DNA from: Edolisoma coerulescens
Lineage: Eukaryota > Chordata > Aves > Passeriformes > Campephagidae
Length of the DNA: 64,000 bases
Assembly: GCA_013397115.1 (NCBI GenBank)
Contig: VWZW01006289.1
Location: 3,020,234-3,084,233, forward strand
Direction of reading: 5' to 3'
Within the stretch, counting starts at the first letter, position 1; each line of letters starts with the position of its first letter. Shown here in pieces: positions 14,435-26,900 of the stretch. The notes under the pieces were generated by a model. It had not been told where the DNA came from. It worked only from the letters and a program-made list of their open reading frames with translations, and ran no database searches. A program made the position numbers and the translations under genes.

Positions 14435-14677
14435 AAGACCTTAAATTGCACAAGGGGAGGTTTAGATTGAATATTAGAAAAAGAAATTTTTCACTGAAAG
14501 ACTAGTTAGGTATTGGAATAAGTTGTCCAGGGAGGTGGTGGAGTCACAGTCTCTGGAAGTGTTCAAGAGGCTTCTGGATGTGGTGCCTGAGGCTATGGTT
14601 TAAGGACGGTTGTGCTGGTGCTGGGTTGATGGTTGGATGACCTTGAAGGTCTCTTCCAACTTTGATGATTCTGTATT
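14435..14677 (+). mobile_element. CR1 LINE 3' fragment, sense
   Basis: Landmarks in order: AAGGGGAGGTTTAGATTGA, TTGTCCAGGGAGGTGGTGGA, CTCTGGAAGTGTTCAAGAGG, GTGCTGGGTTGATGGTTGGA and TCTTCCAAC near the 3' end, followed by a diverged terminal repeat. It belongs to the CR1 subfamily group whose 3' end reads GTGCTGGGTTAATGGTTGGA in consensus. It is degenerate and noncoding. Confidence 0.9.
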
Positions 14678-17600
14678 TGATGGTGTAGTTAGAACTGTCA
14701 GGCTAAAGTTAAAAGTTAAAAAATCTGGACTTAACAAGAGCAACTGAAATTATGCGATCACCTTGAGATGGAAGAAAAGAGGATAACTGTAAAATATCAG
14801 GTAACATTTTAAGTAGGAACTCTGTAAGCTTTAGGTGTGCATTCATAGTTCCCTCAGATAAATAATTCTCTACTGAATCTCTCAACACATATTATTCTTT
14901 GTACATATTATTATTAAACAGTCCAATTCCAGCCTTTTGTCATATTTCAGCCCTTCAGTCCTACTTATGTCGAAAAGTGATATTTTTCTATAGGAGGTGG
15001 CTGAAAATTTGTTTGTGTATACAAAACTGAAAAGCCAGGATTCTGAGAGCCGAGGTATGCTACTGAATTAATCCCTTCTCACACCTTGTGCTTTGTTTTG
15101 ATATGTTTCTTAGATAAAAGTTACTGCTATGACAAAAGAATTTGTCATCAGTTCTTTGTCATTACTCTGCAGAGAACACATCATTTCAGAAACCTCAGCA
15201 CATAAAATGAAACTTCTCCAAGATTACACCATTAAAAGACTTTCAGCTCACTATAAAAGAATATAAGCATTTCAGTTACCAAAAGTGGTTTGCCATCATC
15301 CACACCTTCACCATCTTGAACCAATTTAGAGACTGTGTTTGATAATCCTTCACCTAACATACAGAGGCAACTTATACAAACTGGGAAACTTTTAAATGCC
15401 TTTCAGTGATAACAGGTATTGTTGGTGAATAAACCTCAGAATACTTGTATATTTTGCTGAAAAAATTAAACATATCCTGAAATTCCTAGACTTTTTTATG
15501 ACATATGAGAGTGACAAGAAAGTTTCGTTACATACGTTTAAAATCAAGAGTTATGTTATGGATGTTGTTATACGCAGCATATGATCTGAGCAGTTACATA
15601 GAAGCAAATATTCTTGTTTTCATAGTAGAATATCCCCCTTGTAAACTGATACTAATAATTATGTGGTAGCTATTTATTTCCAGTTATCAAGAGTTATCAG
15701 AGGCCACTGAGAAAAATATGTCCTTTTCATCAGTCTTTATTTTCTCCTTTAAAAGAAGCAACTATTATAGTTTTTAAACTACTTTAAACTTTTTTTCCAT
15801 TCAAGTATTGGAGGATGAGTCACCGACCTCATCTTAAATAATCTACTGCCACAATCATGATTTGTTTGCTTGGCACACTTTTTATTCCTTGTGGTACAGT
15901 CACTTCAGCCTTTTTCTTACCAACGAAATAAGCTGTTACTTAGCAGAAATGCTGGAATTTTTTTTTAATATTTTCTTTTTCAACGTTCTATCCCATGTCT
16001 GACCATCCATCATAAAAAACTGGAAAGCTCTTACCTTTTTTGATATCTGCAGAATTCTTCTACAGTGAAGGGGTACCTTTTGTTTTGCAGATGAGTTATT
16101 TTAGTAATCTTTAAAGTCATGACCATCGTTTATATAGATAGATAATTCAATAAATTAGTAATGCACTGGGGCCATAGCCAACCCTAACCCACAATCAATT
16201 ACTCACATCTTCTGTGCCTGTCCAGAGACAGGCATCATGTTTGACTGTGTATGACACTTTAAACAGGTAGGATAGCAGTCTTTATAGAAGGTAATTCTAG
16301 CTAGAGATCTTGGGAGTCAGCTAGAGCTTTACTGGAAGACACATAGGGTAACATCTTACAGTGTGGGAGCAGCTGAAATACTTTCCATATGAAGTTTATA
16401 AAGGAACATATGAAGTTTGGGATTCAGGATTTAATTCAATTACTTAGAAGTCTCTCTAGGAGTGACCACTCATCATACTTCTTTCAACTGTTCCTAGTCT
16501 TCAGAAAACAGAAGAAATTTACATGTCAGTTTGTTTTTTGAGGATGTCTGGTCTCTGGAATGCTCACATGGTCTTTCCTAAAATCAGAAGGGTCCCAGCT
16601 TGCTTCCAGTTCCCTCAAAAGGCTGTAACTTTTATTTGTTCAGTGTGGTAGTCTGTGAGGATGAAAACATCAGTGACACAGTAAAACCCCCAGTTGCTGA
16701 AGGTCTCTTTTATTTATAGGATGCTGAGCCTGTTATGAAGCTCCCATAAAGCACTAGCAAAGCTTCTACTTAAAAAAAAAAAAAACAGAAATTATGGAAT
16801 CCATATGGGCCGGTTTGTTTCATGTTTCTGCATTTCCCACAGTATTCACTAAACATGTGCAATAAAACATGCTAGACTTCAAATAACATGAAGTATTTTC
16901 TGTTCATATAGCCCTACATGAAGCTTTTGAAAAGTTCCTTTTTTTGCATGCCATTTCCTTGACTGGGTTACAAAAGCATAAACATCAGACTTCAATAGCC
17001 AATGGCTCAAATACAATTCCACACCCACGACTTTATATTTCAAGCTTGTAATTCAGGATAGCCACAGAGTAACAGAAAATCATATTTTTCTTAGGCTTTG
17101 TGTTTAGATTTTTTTAAAAAAAAATATTTCACTTCCTCAGGCTGAACTACAGTCTGAAAAAGGTTTTAGTCAGTGATTGGACCTGTTGGTGTTCCCTGGC
17201 AAAACTCCCGCTTGTAGCATTTGACTGAATGGTTCAACCTTCCCCATATCCTTTGGAGAAGTGAGTCAAAAAAGCTATGTCCCCTACAATTAAGGATGGA
17301 GTGCACTCATGGTGAAAAAGATTCTTCTGCCAGCAGGGAGTGCTGACCCTTGTGGGGTCTCATCAGCCGTCACAGACTTGAGCACATCAGAAGCTGCCCC
17401 TCTTTTGACATCTTAAAACCTACCTCTGGTTAGCTAAGCCCAGGCAGATGCTGGCTCAGTCAGAATGTGTTGTCATTAATGATGTGGTTCAGACCAAAAT
17501 TAATGCTTTTTAAGTGTTTTTCCTGATTATGTTCACCTACCACATTTTTGTTTGCATCACAGAGAAGTCTTTGACATGAGTGGATGAGGTTTTCCTAAGG

Positions 17601-20600
17601 TCCCTAGAAAAACCCTTCCTTTAGCATGGAAGTACTCCAAACATTTGGTTCCATCAGCCAGTATGCTTCAGGACTGCACTCTGTGTGTGCCAGCCACTAC
17701 TGGCCTGTCAGACCAGGTGACCAGAGAAAAGCTGAAACACACTGAATATCAACACTGGACCATCACCACAGCCTCAGACTGCAGGCTGCAAAGTTGGATT
17801 TGTTCCACTGGCATTGCACAACTTGTTAATGCAGACATTGCCTTGGCAGAAAAGAACTGGGGAGACTTTTATTTTTTAGAGGTCACAGGGAAATGTCTTT
17901 TGGGTGGCAAAGTCCTATGTTCAGAGCTCATTGTTCTAGTTATCATGCTTCCTGCGTTTGCATAATAGGTTTTGAAAATCAAAAGGGGATTTTGGACACA
18001 GTAAACTGGGAGGACAGTTCTACAGCCTGGAGGTGGCCAAAAGACCAAAGCTGCTTGATTTTGTCTTTAATGAGGCTGTGATTAAGTCATGATGTCTACA
18101 GGCACGTGCTTTCAGGCTGGATGCTGGGCACTCGTAAAAGACCTGCAAATTAAAATTTTGTTTTATAAAATGGGTCACTGCTGCTGTATATTTGCACCTG
18201 CTCGTCTTTGCTTTGAAACATTGTCTTCACTTGGAAACTAGAGCACAGCTGACCTTCCAGAAATGGGATAAAAACCTACCTTCTGTGTTGCAATGTTCCA
18301 TCATTAACAGCTTTGCATTTCCCTCCTTGGCAAAGTTTTACGTAAATAGCTGAGTTCAGTGTCAATCTTGTGTCCTTTAGGTTTTGATTTTCCCTTCTGC
18401 TGTGATTTGGCTTTGCTTCTCCACTGCCACAAGGAGCTTCAAAGCCAGTCATGGGCCCCAAGAAAATCATACCAGTGAGGCAGGAATGGGATGGGACACA
18501 GGTATTCAGCAGAAAATCATGCCATTGTCCCCACTGGTATTTAGGCCACCCCTGGTAGAATAAAAGAACAGCTGGATATGTGCAGCAGTTATTTTTGGCT
18601 TCTGGAAAAATCAGTTTAGATTAGAGGAAGCTAGGTGCAAATTAAAGAGACCCATAGCTGCCTTAAATTTTCGAGGATTAATGACTTGTCAGTTTCCCCT
18701 AAAAAGGGTGAGCAGGAAGATGGAGGATAATCTGTTTTAGCAGAATTTGTGAGCTGCATTGTTGCCAGCATTTGCCCAGAAGAAACATTCAGACACGTCA
18801 TGTTTACAGCAGCTGCTCTGAAGTCTGAGCAATCAAAATAGATTTCTCCCAGCACTCTGAAAACAAAGCAGGCCACACTGAATCTCCCATGCGCAGATGA
18901 AAATTCCCAGCCATTATTTTCTGTTTATTTAGCATGCCTGTGGAATGGACCGTGACCGGTGATTTCCAGTCCATCCCGCTGTGCCTGCGTGGGCAGAGGC
19001 ACCACAGCTCTCTCTCAGTGGTGGGAGGCAGCCAGGCTGCCTGCACAGGCAATGCTGAATGCAGGGCTGGGACTATTGCTCAGCAGAGCTTACGCTGCCC
19101 GTGGCAAAAGAGCCAAGACTTCCATCCCACAGTGCTGAGTGGGACGTTGTTTTCTATAGCAATCCTTCCCCTGGGTGAGTGACAGTGAGGAGATGGAACT
19201 TGCAGCGTAATCCTGCTTCTGGCTGTCGAAAACTTTTCTTGAAGAGACTGTGATGGTGATCACTGGTGTGCAGGGTGACACACACCTTCTCTTTTCTTAA
19301 AATGAGAAGCCACCACTCTGTTGGCAACAGATGCGAGATCCGCTTGGTTACAGGAGAAGAGGATAAGAGCTCATTTGTACAGAAGTACAAATGAAATCAA
19401 GCATTTCAAAACATAATTATGGCAGAGACAGTAAACTGCACCCAAAGGACAAATTTTGCACCAAAATATCAAACCCTGCCTGTTTATATGCATTCAGGAA
19501 CAATTTTACATCAAAGTAAATGGTTTTTTTTAATGATGGCTGAGTCAGAAGGCAGTGGGATTTTCTCTGTGGAGAGCTGCAGAGCTTTTTCTTTGGAGCA
19601 GCAAGGCCTCGCATGGTTGGCATTGAGTGGAAATCAGGAGAGCTTCATTACTAAGACTCAAGAAGTGGGATTTCTTCTCCAGATGAGCCTGATTGTGCTA
19701 AAGAGTACCAAGAGGCTGTAGCAGAGCAGTCAGCTAATATCCAAATTTCCCCTTTTAGCTTTCACAGGGCTACATCAGATAGGTCCCACCCTGACAGAGT
19801 GAAATTAAAAGGCACATTTCACCCTTCAGGGATGTGAACAGAGCTTGATGAGCTGTGTTTTACAAAATCTTCTGTGTTTCTTTCTGATGTGTGAGTAACT
19901 AGGCTGACATCTCCAAGCCATCAAGAGCCTCAGACTGCTCTATGGGTCATGAGACGGTCCTTTGCCTTTTGCTGGCAGCTTAGTCTCAGTTTCATATGAC
20001 TGCACAGACACTGGAGTTTGAGAAATCTTAATATGCTCATTCCTTGAACAGGAATATCCACTAGCCAGTCCAGTTTCCTAATAACTGATGACCCTCTTAT
20101 CTGGATTATTTTCCTAAAACAAACTTTCAAATGCAAACTCATCATTGTTTTTTCTCCTTCTGTTGATTTGCTCAGCCCCACTCACAGGCCTGCAGGGTTA
20201 CAAACCCTCTCTGATCATATGCTAATGAGTCATTAATACTGACTGCCTGTTAATGTGAATAAATCTCCCCTTCTTAGTCAGACTTTGTCCAAATAAAGAC
20301 GTCTGTTCTGATAACAAAAATTTTAAAACTAGCCAAGAATCAGTGAGGTAAAATTAGTACAGCTCTTCATCAGGGCTGCCCAGAGCAGGGCTCAGCTCAC
20401 TCTGCGTCAGCCTGGCTGGTCCTCCCTACCACTGCCCCTTGTTTTATTTAAGCACTTTGAGTCTAAGATGGTGTAATCAGGTTTCAGTCAGATTTTAACA
20501 TCCTTAGATAGCCGAGAAAAAAAGGTCAACACTGTTACTAGCTGTGTGGCTTTACTGAAGTGTGACTTTTCACCATAAACTCAACACAAGGTCATTTTAA

Positions 20601-23600
20601 GGTGTTTTTTACACTTTTGTTAGCAAAGGGGAATTACCCATTCACTTCTGGACAAGGTTAAATAGCTGACAACAGCTACAGGTTAAATATTAAGCTGTTG
20701 GTCCTTCCTTTCAAGTAAGAAATTGCAGCCATCTTCAAAAACACTTGAAAGTTCAGGCAACATCTTGGAACTGGTACAAGGAAAAGCCACTTCTAATTAG
20801 CACAAGGGAACTCTACAGATATTGATTCAGACTCTATTGTCTTGCACCTTCATATGATTTTGCAAGATTAATAAAGGCCATATGATGGTATTTGAAAAAC
20901 TCAGCATATTTTTTTTCAAGAGCAGCCAGTGTTTGCTTGTTTTAAACTCAGCCGGTCTGAAGGTACAATCAGATGAGATGGCTGACTTCACAGCTTGCTA
21001 TGCCTAAAAAATTAATTCTCTCTCCTTTTTTTTTTTTTNTGCCTCCTTGAAAGATTAGATAGCACCAAGTTAGCCCAGGGAAGTGCTGGGGAGCAGTGGG
21101 GTAAGAGTAAGGAGGAGGATACTGGTGACAAAAAGGACGAGGAAGAGAGGAAGAAGAACTGCTTCTTTCACAGCCCTGGGCTGATGGATCAGTTCAGCCT
21201 AATTGGTCTGACTGGACCCTTGGGGTCCTACAATAGATTTGCAATAGCCCAAAGCCTCCACAGTCCAAGCTTTTGGACACAGATTTAATAAAATGTTTAG
21301 GCTTGTGAGTTTTTCTTCTAGACTTGTAACTTCCCTTTTGATTCACTTTTCAAAGAGTTTGGTAACAGCTGGGATCTATACCTTATTGTGTTTGGATCTG
21401 AGGAATTATGATTGTGGCGATAACTTTGAAAATACAAACTGAGTTCAAGTCACCAGTTTGCTCACAGCTTGCAGTAAGAGCTACTGCAGGGGGTGAAAAG
21501 CTGCCTTCATTTCAGACAGGGACTGTGTGCTTCCAGAGTGCATGATTTTGGCATTTTTTCCAAAATGTTACTGAATTTGGTATTTGTACTCTAAAGTGCA
21601 CCAGCTCGTTGCATTTGGCCACCATCCATTTCTCATTAATTTGGATGGCCAGGACGTGCTTGCAGCCCAGTTTTCCTTCCTGGTTTTCCTCACGTGGTTT
21701 TCCAGGCTGCCTGAATTGTGGCACATGATGTCTGACCTGCTAAACCTTTACCTGAATAAAAGCATACACCCTCATTTACTATCCAGCCATACTACCAGCC
21801 CTGGACCGTAGTGTGTGCTGGCTTAGCTCCTTGAGGATGTGATTCAGAGCAGAGGCAAGAGCAGCCCCATTTCTAAAGGTGGCCATGACCCATGTTTTAC
21901 ATGCTGTGTGGCTTGGATAAGTCAGGCAGAAACAGAGGCTAAAAGTTGGCAGTCTACAGCTGCACAGAAATAAGGATTTATTTTTAATTGCACCACATGT
22001 AAAGTTTCCTAATTCCCAAAGGTTCAAAGTGAAACACATTACCTTATTAAAGTTGTGTTTAAAATTGCCTTGAAAAGGGCTGGAAAAGCATAAGTGTCCT
22101 AGGATGGTCAGGAGGCCATTCAAGAAAGTGAGCCCTCAGCTCGTTTTTGTGTTCTCCCAGAACAAAGGCTGACTGTGTGAGTCCTTCTAGTTCACTTTAA
22201 TTCCAACTCGAAAAGATGCTTTCCACACAGCTACTTAAACTTGCCTTAAGATGAGAAGGAAACTTCAACGAGAAAAGATGCCTGGACAGTGGTCACTTAA
22301 AAGCATTTCCTGCCTGCACCTCAACTGCTAGTTGCTCCTGGCTGGCTGAGCAGTACCCAGTTGTGCGCTGAAGTGGCCAGGGCAACAGAGGGTCAGGCAG
22401 TGCCCTGGAAGAAAGGTCCATGTAAAATTTGGCCGTAGATGTGTTTCAGTGGTGCTGCAGGCTTTGTGCAGTGGGGGAAAAAACCCAACCCACTACTGTA
22501 GTGTTTTATAACCAGTATCTACTGCTGCTTTGCTTCTGATAGCAGGTACTTGGCTATTAATGTGAAGTTTCTGTGAGGCCTCCTTCTATGGTATTTTATA
22601 GATGCCAGTGTAAGTCTGGTTAACTGTGACAGATGACTGAGGATCCAGTCCTCTTCCCAAATGGTGAGACGTGTCCTGTAACATTTCCTGGCCACATTTG
22701 CCTAGGTTTGGGGGTGGTGATCACAGCTATGGGACTGCTTTTTTTGTAAGTAATACTCTAATTCATTTAATAATGCAAATGTGGTCCCAGCAGTACAGCT
22801 TTACTGCATAATGACTAATCTCTGTCACAGCAGGATGCCGAGAATGAGTTTCTCTGGGAAGCTGTGGGTATGCATAATGAACAGCTATCCCTAATAAAGT
22901 CTTTTTAATCAGGAGTGTTTCTCAGATCAACTGAGTTAAATGAGTTTGCATTTTGTAAATACAGGGGTCAAAGTCTCTGACTTGGATAAAACACCACATC
23001 TACTGTGAAGTCAGTGAACATTTAAATACATTGACATCCTGGCCCTAAGAGCTAACTCCTCTGCTCACATGTGTGACGGGAAAGCCCATGTCACTCTACA
23101 CTGCCTCCAGTGAATGAATGCAGAGTGTGTGATACTGCTTTTCGTGTATATATTTCAGTTTCCCTCTAACGACCTATGAATACAGGTTACAGCCAAGGTC
23201 TCTGTCACTGTATTTCAAGTACATTAAAAAAAAAAAAAAAGTTTCTAAGATGCAAGTTTCCAGTACATTTGAAGAAAGCAGGTGAGAAAGGAGAGAGATA
23301 CAACTTTAGGAAAGCTTCATCTGGAGTTCATACCTTATTAGATGCCAGGAAACCCAGTCTTCCATCAGAGTGTGTCTCTGTTGATTGCACCTCAGCAGGG
23401 AGATCGCTCTGAAAGCAAGCAGGACTCCTCAGATCTGGTGTTCACAGGACCACCTGTTCAATAGAAACAGCTCTGCTTCCAGTTTGGGATTCATACAAAT
23501 ATGACCACTAGAAATATCTGTCCTGGGAGTCTGGGCCATTGCAATTGTTCTTACACATTAAAAATCACTTCAGCAACACCTTTTGTGTTTTAGAGGCTAT

Positions 23601-23796
23601 GTTCCCTTGTGGATTTGCATTTGAATATCTCAGCATTATAATCAGACATGCGAATCAGTAAGTAAAATGCCAAGTTTGCCCTTGATGTCCATCCTGAGTA
23701 TCAAGGCCCACAACTTTTTATAAATACCTAAACAACAGTATTATGTGTAAAATACAGGTACAGCACAAGTCTAACAGACTATTATTTTATTCACAG
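14678..23796. other. Intergenic, nothing identified
   Basis: About 9 kb of AT-rich sequence with a poly-A run at about 16770-16784 and one N at 21039 inside a poly-T run. A GC-richer patch at about 18940-19130 has no recognisable identity. No transposon or gene was recognised. Confidence 0.45.
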
Positions 23797-23913
23797 GATC
23801 ACCACCAAGGAAATGAATCTGTGCTTCTTAATATGACCATTGACTTGACAAAATTTTGCAGGCTTACCTCAAATTCAGGTGCATCTTTCCCTTATTTGTC
23901 TTGTAAAGAGAAG
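23797..23913 (+). other. Weak exon candidate, 117 bp, phase 0-0
   Basis: The block lies between TATTTTATTCACAG and AAG followed by GTAAGT. It is exactly 39 codons and open in phase 0 (starts DHHQGNESVLLNMTIDL). The peptide is not recognised and no linked exon was found, so it may be a noncoding RNA exon or chance. Confidence 0.22.
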
Positions 23914-26900
23914 GTAAGTCTGTCTTGTGCTCCAGTAAGTATGATAATCTAAATTCTCAGTTCAGATAGACCCAGGAGAGTAAGATACTCTTTTTCCTTG
24001 ACTGTTTCTTTGTTGACTACAGAGGTGAGAGCAGCCAGTCATAAAAATTCAGATATTATTGTGGTTAAAGTCACTTTGTAAAATAGGCTGGAAACATCTT
24101 CTTAGGTTTTTATGCCTTTTTTTGTTTTTTGGGTTTTTTTTACTACATATTTAATGAATTAAGAAAGACAAGTTCTTTTCAAAGATGCAAATAGATGTGC
24201 TGGAGTGGTTAATAATTTCTGCCTACTTCTAACATCATTTGCAGATATTATCCCCCTAGAATTTCATACCAAACCGGTTTTGTAAAAATCTAAGCCTCTA
24301 AATTTCATCTCTTAACTTTTTATCACACACAATCTCTTTCTCAGAGGGAAAGCCCATAGCCCACCCAAGGATGTCACACTGACTCTGCAGCTGTACTGTA
24401 TAAGCACAGGAGCTACTGCTCCCTCTTAGGGGTGGAAACACTCCAGCCTTCTCATGGAAATCCAGCATAGAAAATGTATTTCTTCTGTTAAAAGCAGGGG
24501 TTTGCCTTTATTTTCTGGCTATGATAATATGATTCATTTCTCCTCACATACTTGTCCACCTAAAATTTTAATTATTACAAATCCATGTCTTGCTTCTCTG
24601 GTTTTAGAGTTTAACAAAGCAAGTCACCACTAGGATGAGAATCGCAGGGTGATCTGTGGAAGACCTGATAAAAACATGTGTACATGTGGTGACACAAAGA
24701 GTCATAAAAGAAAAACAAAGGGTTTTGGGTTCCTTCTAATACTTCATGGCAAGTGTAAACCTGAGGACTGTTTCAGAAGGCCAGATCTTTCTGCTTGAAT
24801 TTTTGACCAAGTGCTCTGCACCTAAATCTCCTTCCTGTCAATGCTGCATGAGAATATGCATGAGAACTACAGCAATGTGTCACCTAATATGATGTTCTTC
24901 CTCTTCAAGGACTACTAAGTAAGGCTCAGAGAAAAAATCATGATAGATTAAAAACCTGGGGAATTTTATCTTATTGGAAAATCTGGTGTGGGATGTTCAT
25001 GAGAGAAAAATATAGCTCATGAATAGTATTTGATTTTTTCTGTTTAAGCCAAATCACTATACATTTATTTAAATGTTAAAAAAAAGAAATGGAAGGAGAG
25101 ACAAAGAGAAATTATTTCCAGTTCCCCCATTCAAACTTTTCTCTTACTGAGTAGAGCTGAGAGACTTTCAAAGGATAAACAACTCTTTTGTAAAAGTAGT
25201 AATTGATAAACTGGTCTGATTTCACAGCCATTCTCAGGAGCTCTCTGAACATTGTCTGAAAATGAAATTGGATCTTAAGGATATTTCCTATTAGGAATCA
25301 CCTCAATTTTGTCATTAGAGTTTTACGGCCTAAATTAATTTGTTTGGCAAAGTGTTAGCTAACATAGAGTAATTTGTAATGTTGATATTTTTGTCTTCAC
25401 AAACCTACAATCCATGTAGTTTAAGTTGCCACTGAAGCATAAATCAAAGGCTTTCAGCATCTCCTTCTGAGGATGTATATGAGGTGTACATGTATATGAG
25501 ATGTATATTTTAAATGTCTATACTCATACAGTACATTAAATTTCATAATTAACAAGAAGCAATATAATTTGGGAAAAAAATTCTCTAAGGAGGGTGCATG
25601 GCAGCTTGAAAATTATATTCCTTATCAATATGTTTAAAGACTGTCACTGTGAGCAAAAAGCCCAGATATATGTTTAAAGGAAATCATGCCTCTGCTCTTC
25701 CCTGTAAAGACCAGCCCGTTCCCAGCATGGCCAGAACAGCCCATGTCCCTGAGGTGGCTGATGATCATGGAGTGTCCCTGGCAGGAAATCTGCAGCTGAA
25801 CAGGGACACTTGTCCCATTCTTGATGGGAGGGGCAGTACTCTCATTACTACTGGTGAGAGAAAAGCAGGGTAAACCAAACAGCATTTGGCTGGTTGCTGA
25901 GGGATGCTCCTTGCCAAGGAGATTCTCAATTCTTATTGATGCTTTCATAAAGCTGATGTCTTTATAATGCTTCAGGAGTCTCAGAAGTTATTGGGGAAAT
26001 TGCCTTGCTTCCACTTTCAGGAACTGGTAACTGTATTCCTTGGCTAAAAACATTTTTAATTTCTTTGTTTTCATCTCCTAGGACTGCAACAAATGCCCAT
26101 TTGAGATCCTAGAGAATCACAACCCTTAACATCTATTATTTCTGTGGCTTTCTAACACTGTTTACCCTTAAGACAAGGACAGGAATTTTGGAGAGAAGGC
26201 TCAGGTAGCACCAAACAAGAGCAGCAAGAAATCATTCAAATCCGTTCTTCAAGCACCCGGTAAAGCACAAGAAGTTGTTGGTAGTAAGTGCCTTGCTGAC
26301 TGCTGGCTGCAGGACTCTGAGCTCTGCCTCTGCGCAACCTGGCTGTTTTCAGCATAGTTGCTGGGGTTTTTTCATTTGGGCTTTTTTATTTTCCCAGGAT
26401 GGATTCTTTTCCAGGTTCTCTAAGATAATTTCTTTTAGCTAATCTGATCTCTAAAACAGTCTGAAAAACAGTAGCCAAAGGCAGCGTAAAGAAGACAGCT
26501 CAAGCACAGTCGTTCTGCTGCCGTTTAGCACAATGAGACAAGAGAGCTCTCTTGCTGGAGTGTTCACATCATTTGAAGAAGTGTTCTCGGAGTACCTTAG
26601 TCTCAAGAGATTTAACATGGCAGTTCCATTTTACCCCTAAGCTACTGTGAACTACTAATGAACACCTGACCTACCTTTGTCATGGATCTCTGTATTACAG
26701 AAATGAATATTTTAAAATTGCTACTCCTCAACAAATTGAGCACAACCTGTCCCAGCTTGAATCAGATCACAGTAATAGCATATGTCAGCTGGATGCAATA
26801 TTATGCTAGGTTTTAAATGAAATATACCCACTCTGGGAGATAACCCATAGCAACAACAGCTTTAGATGGGGAATGGTGTTTCCCTTTGAAACATTCCAGA

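Noticed and set aside
17645..17965. 106-codon plus-strand open frame
   Set aside because: No homology and no clear splice sites or promoter; the length is within chance for a 64 kb window.
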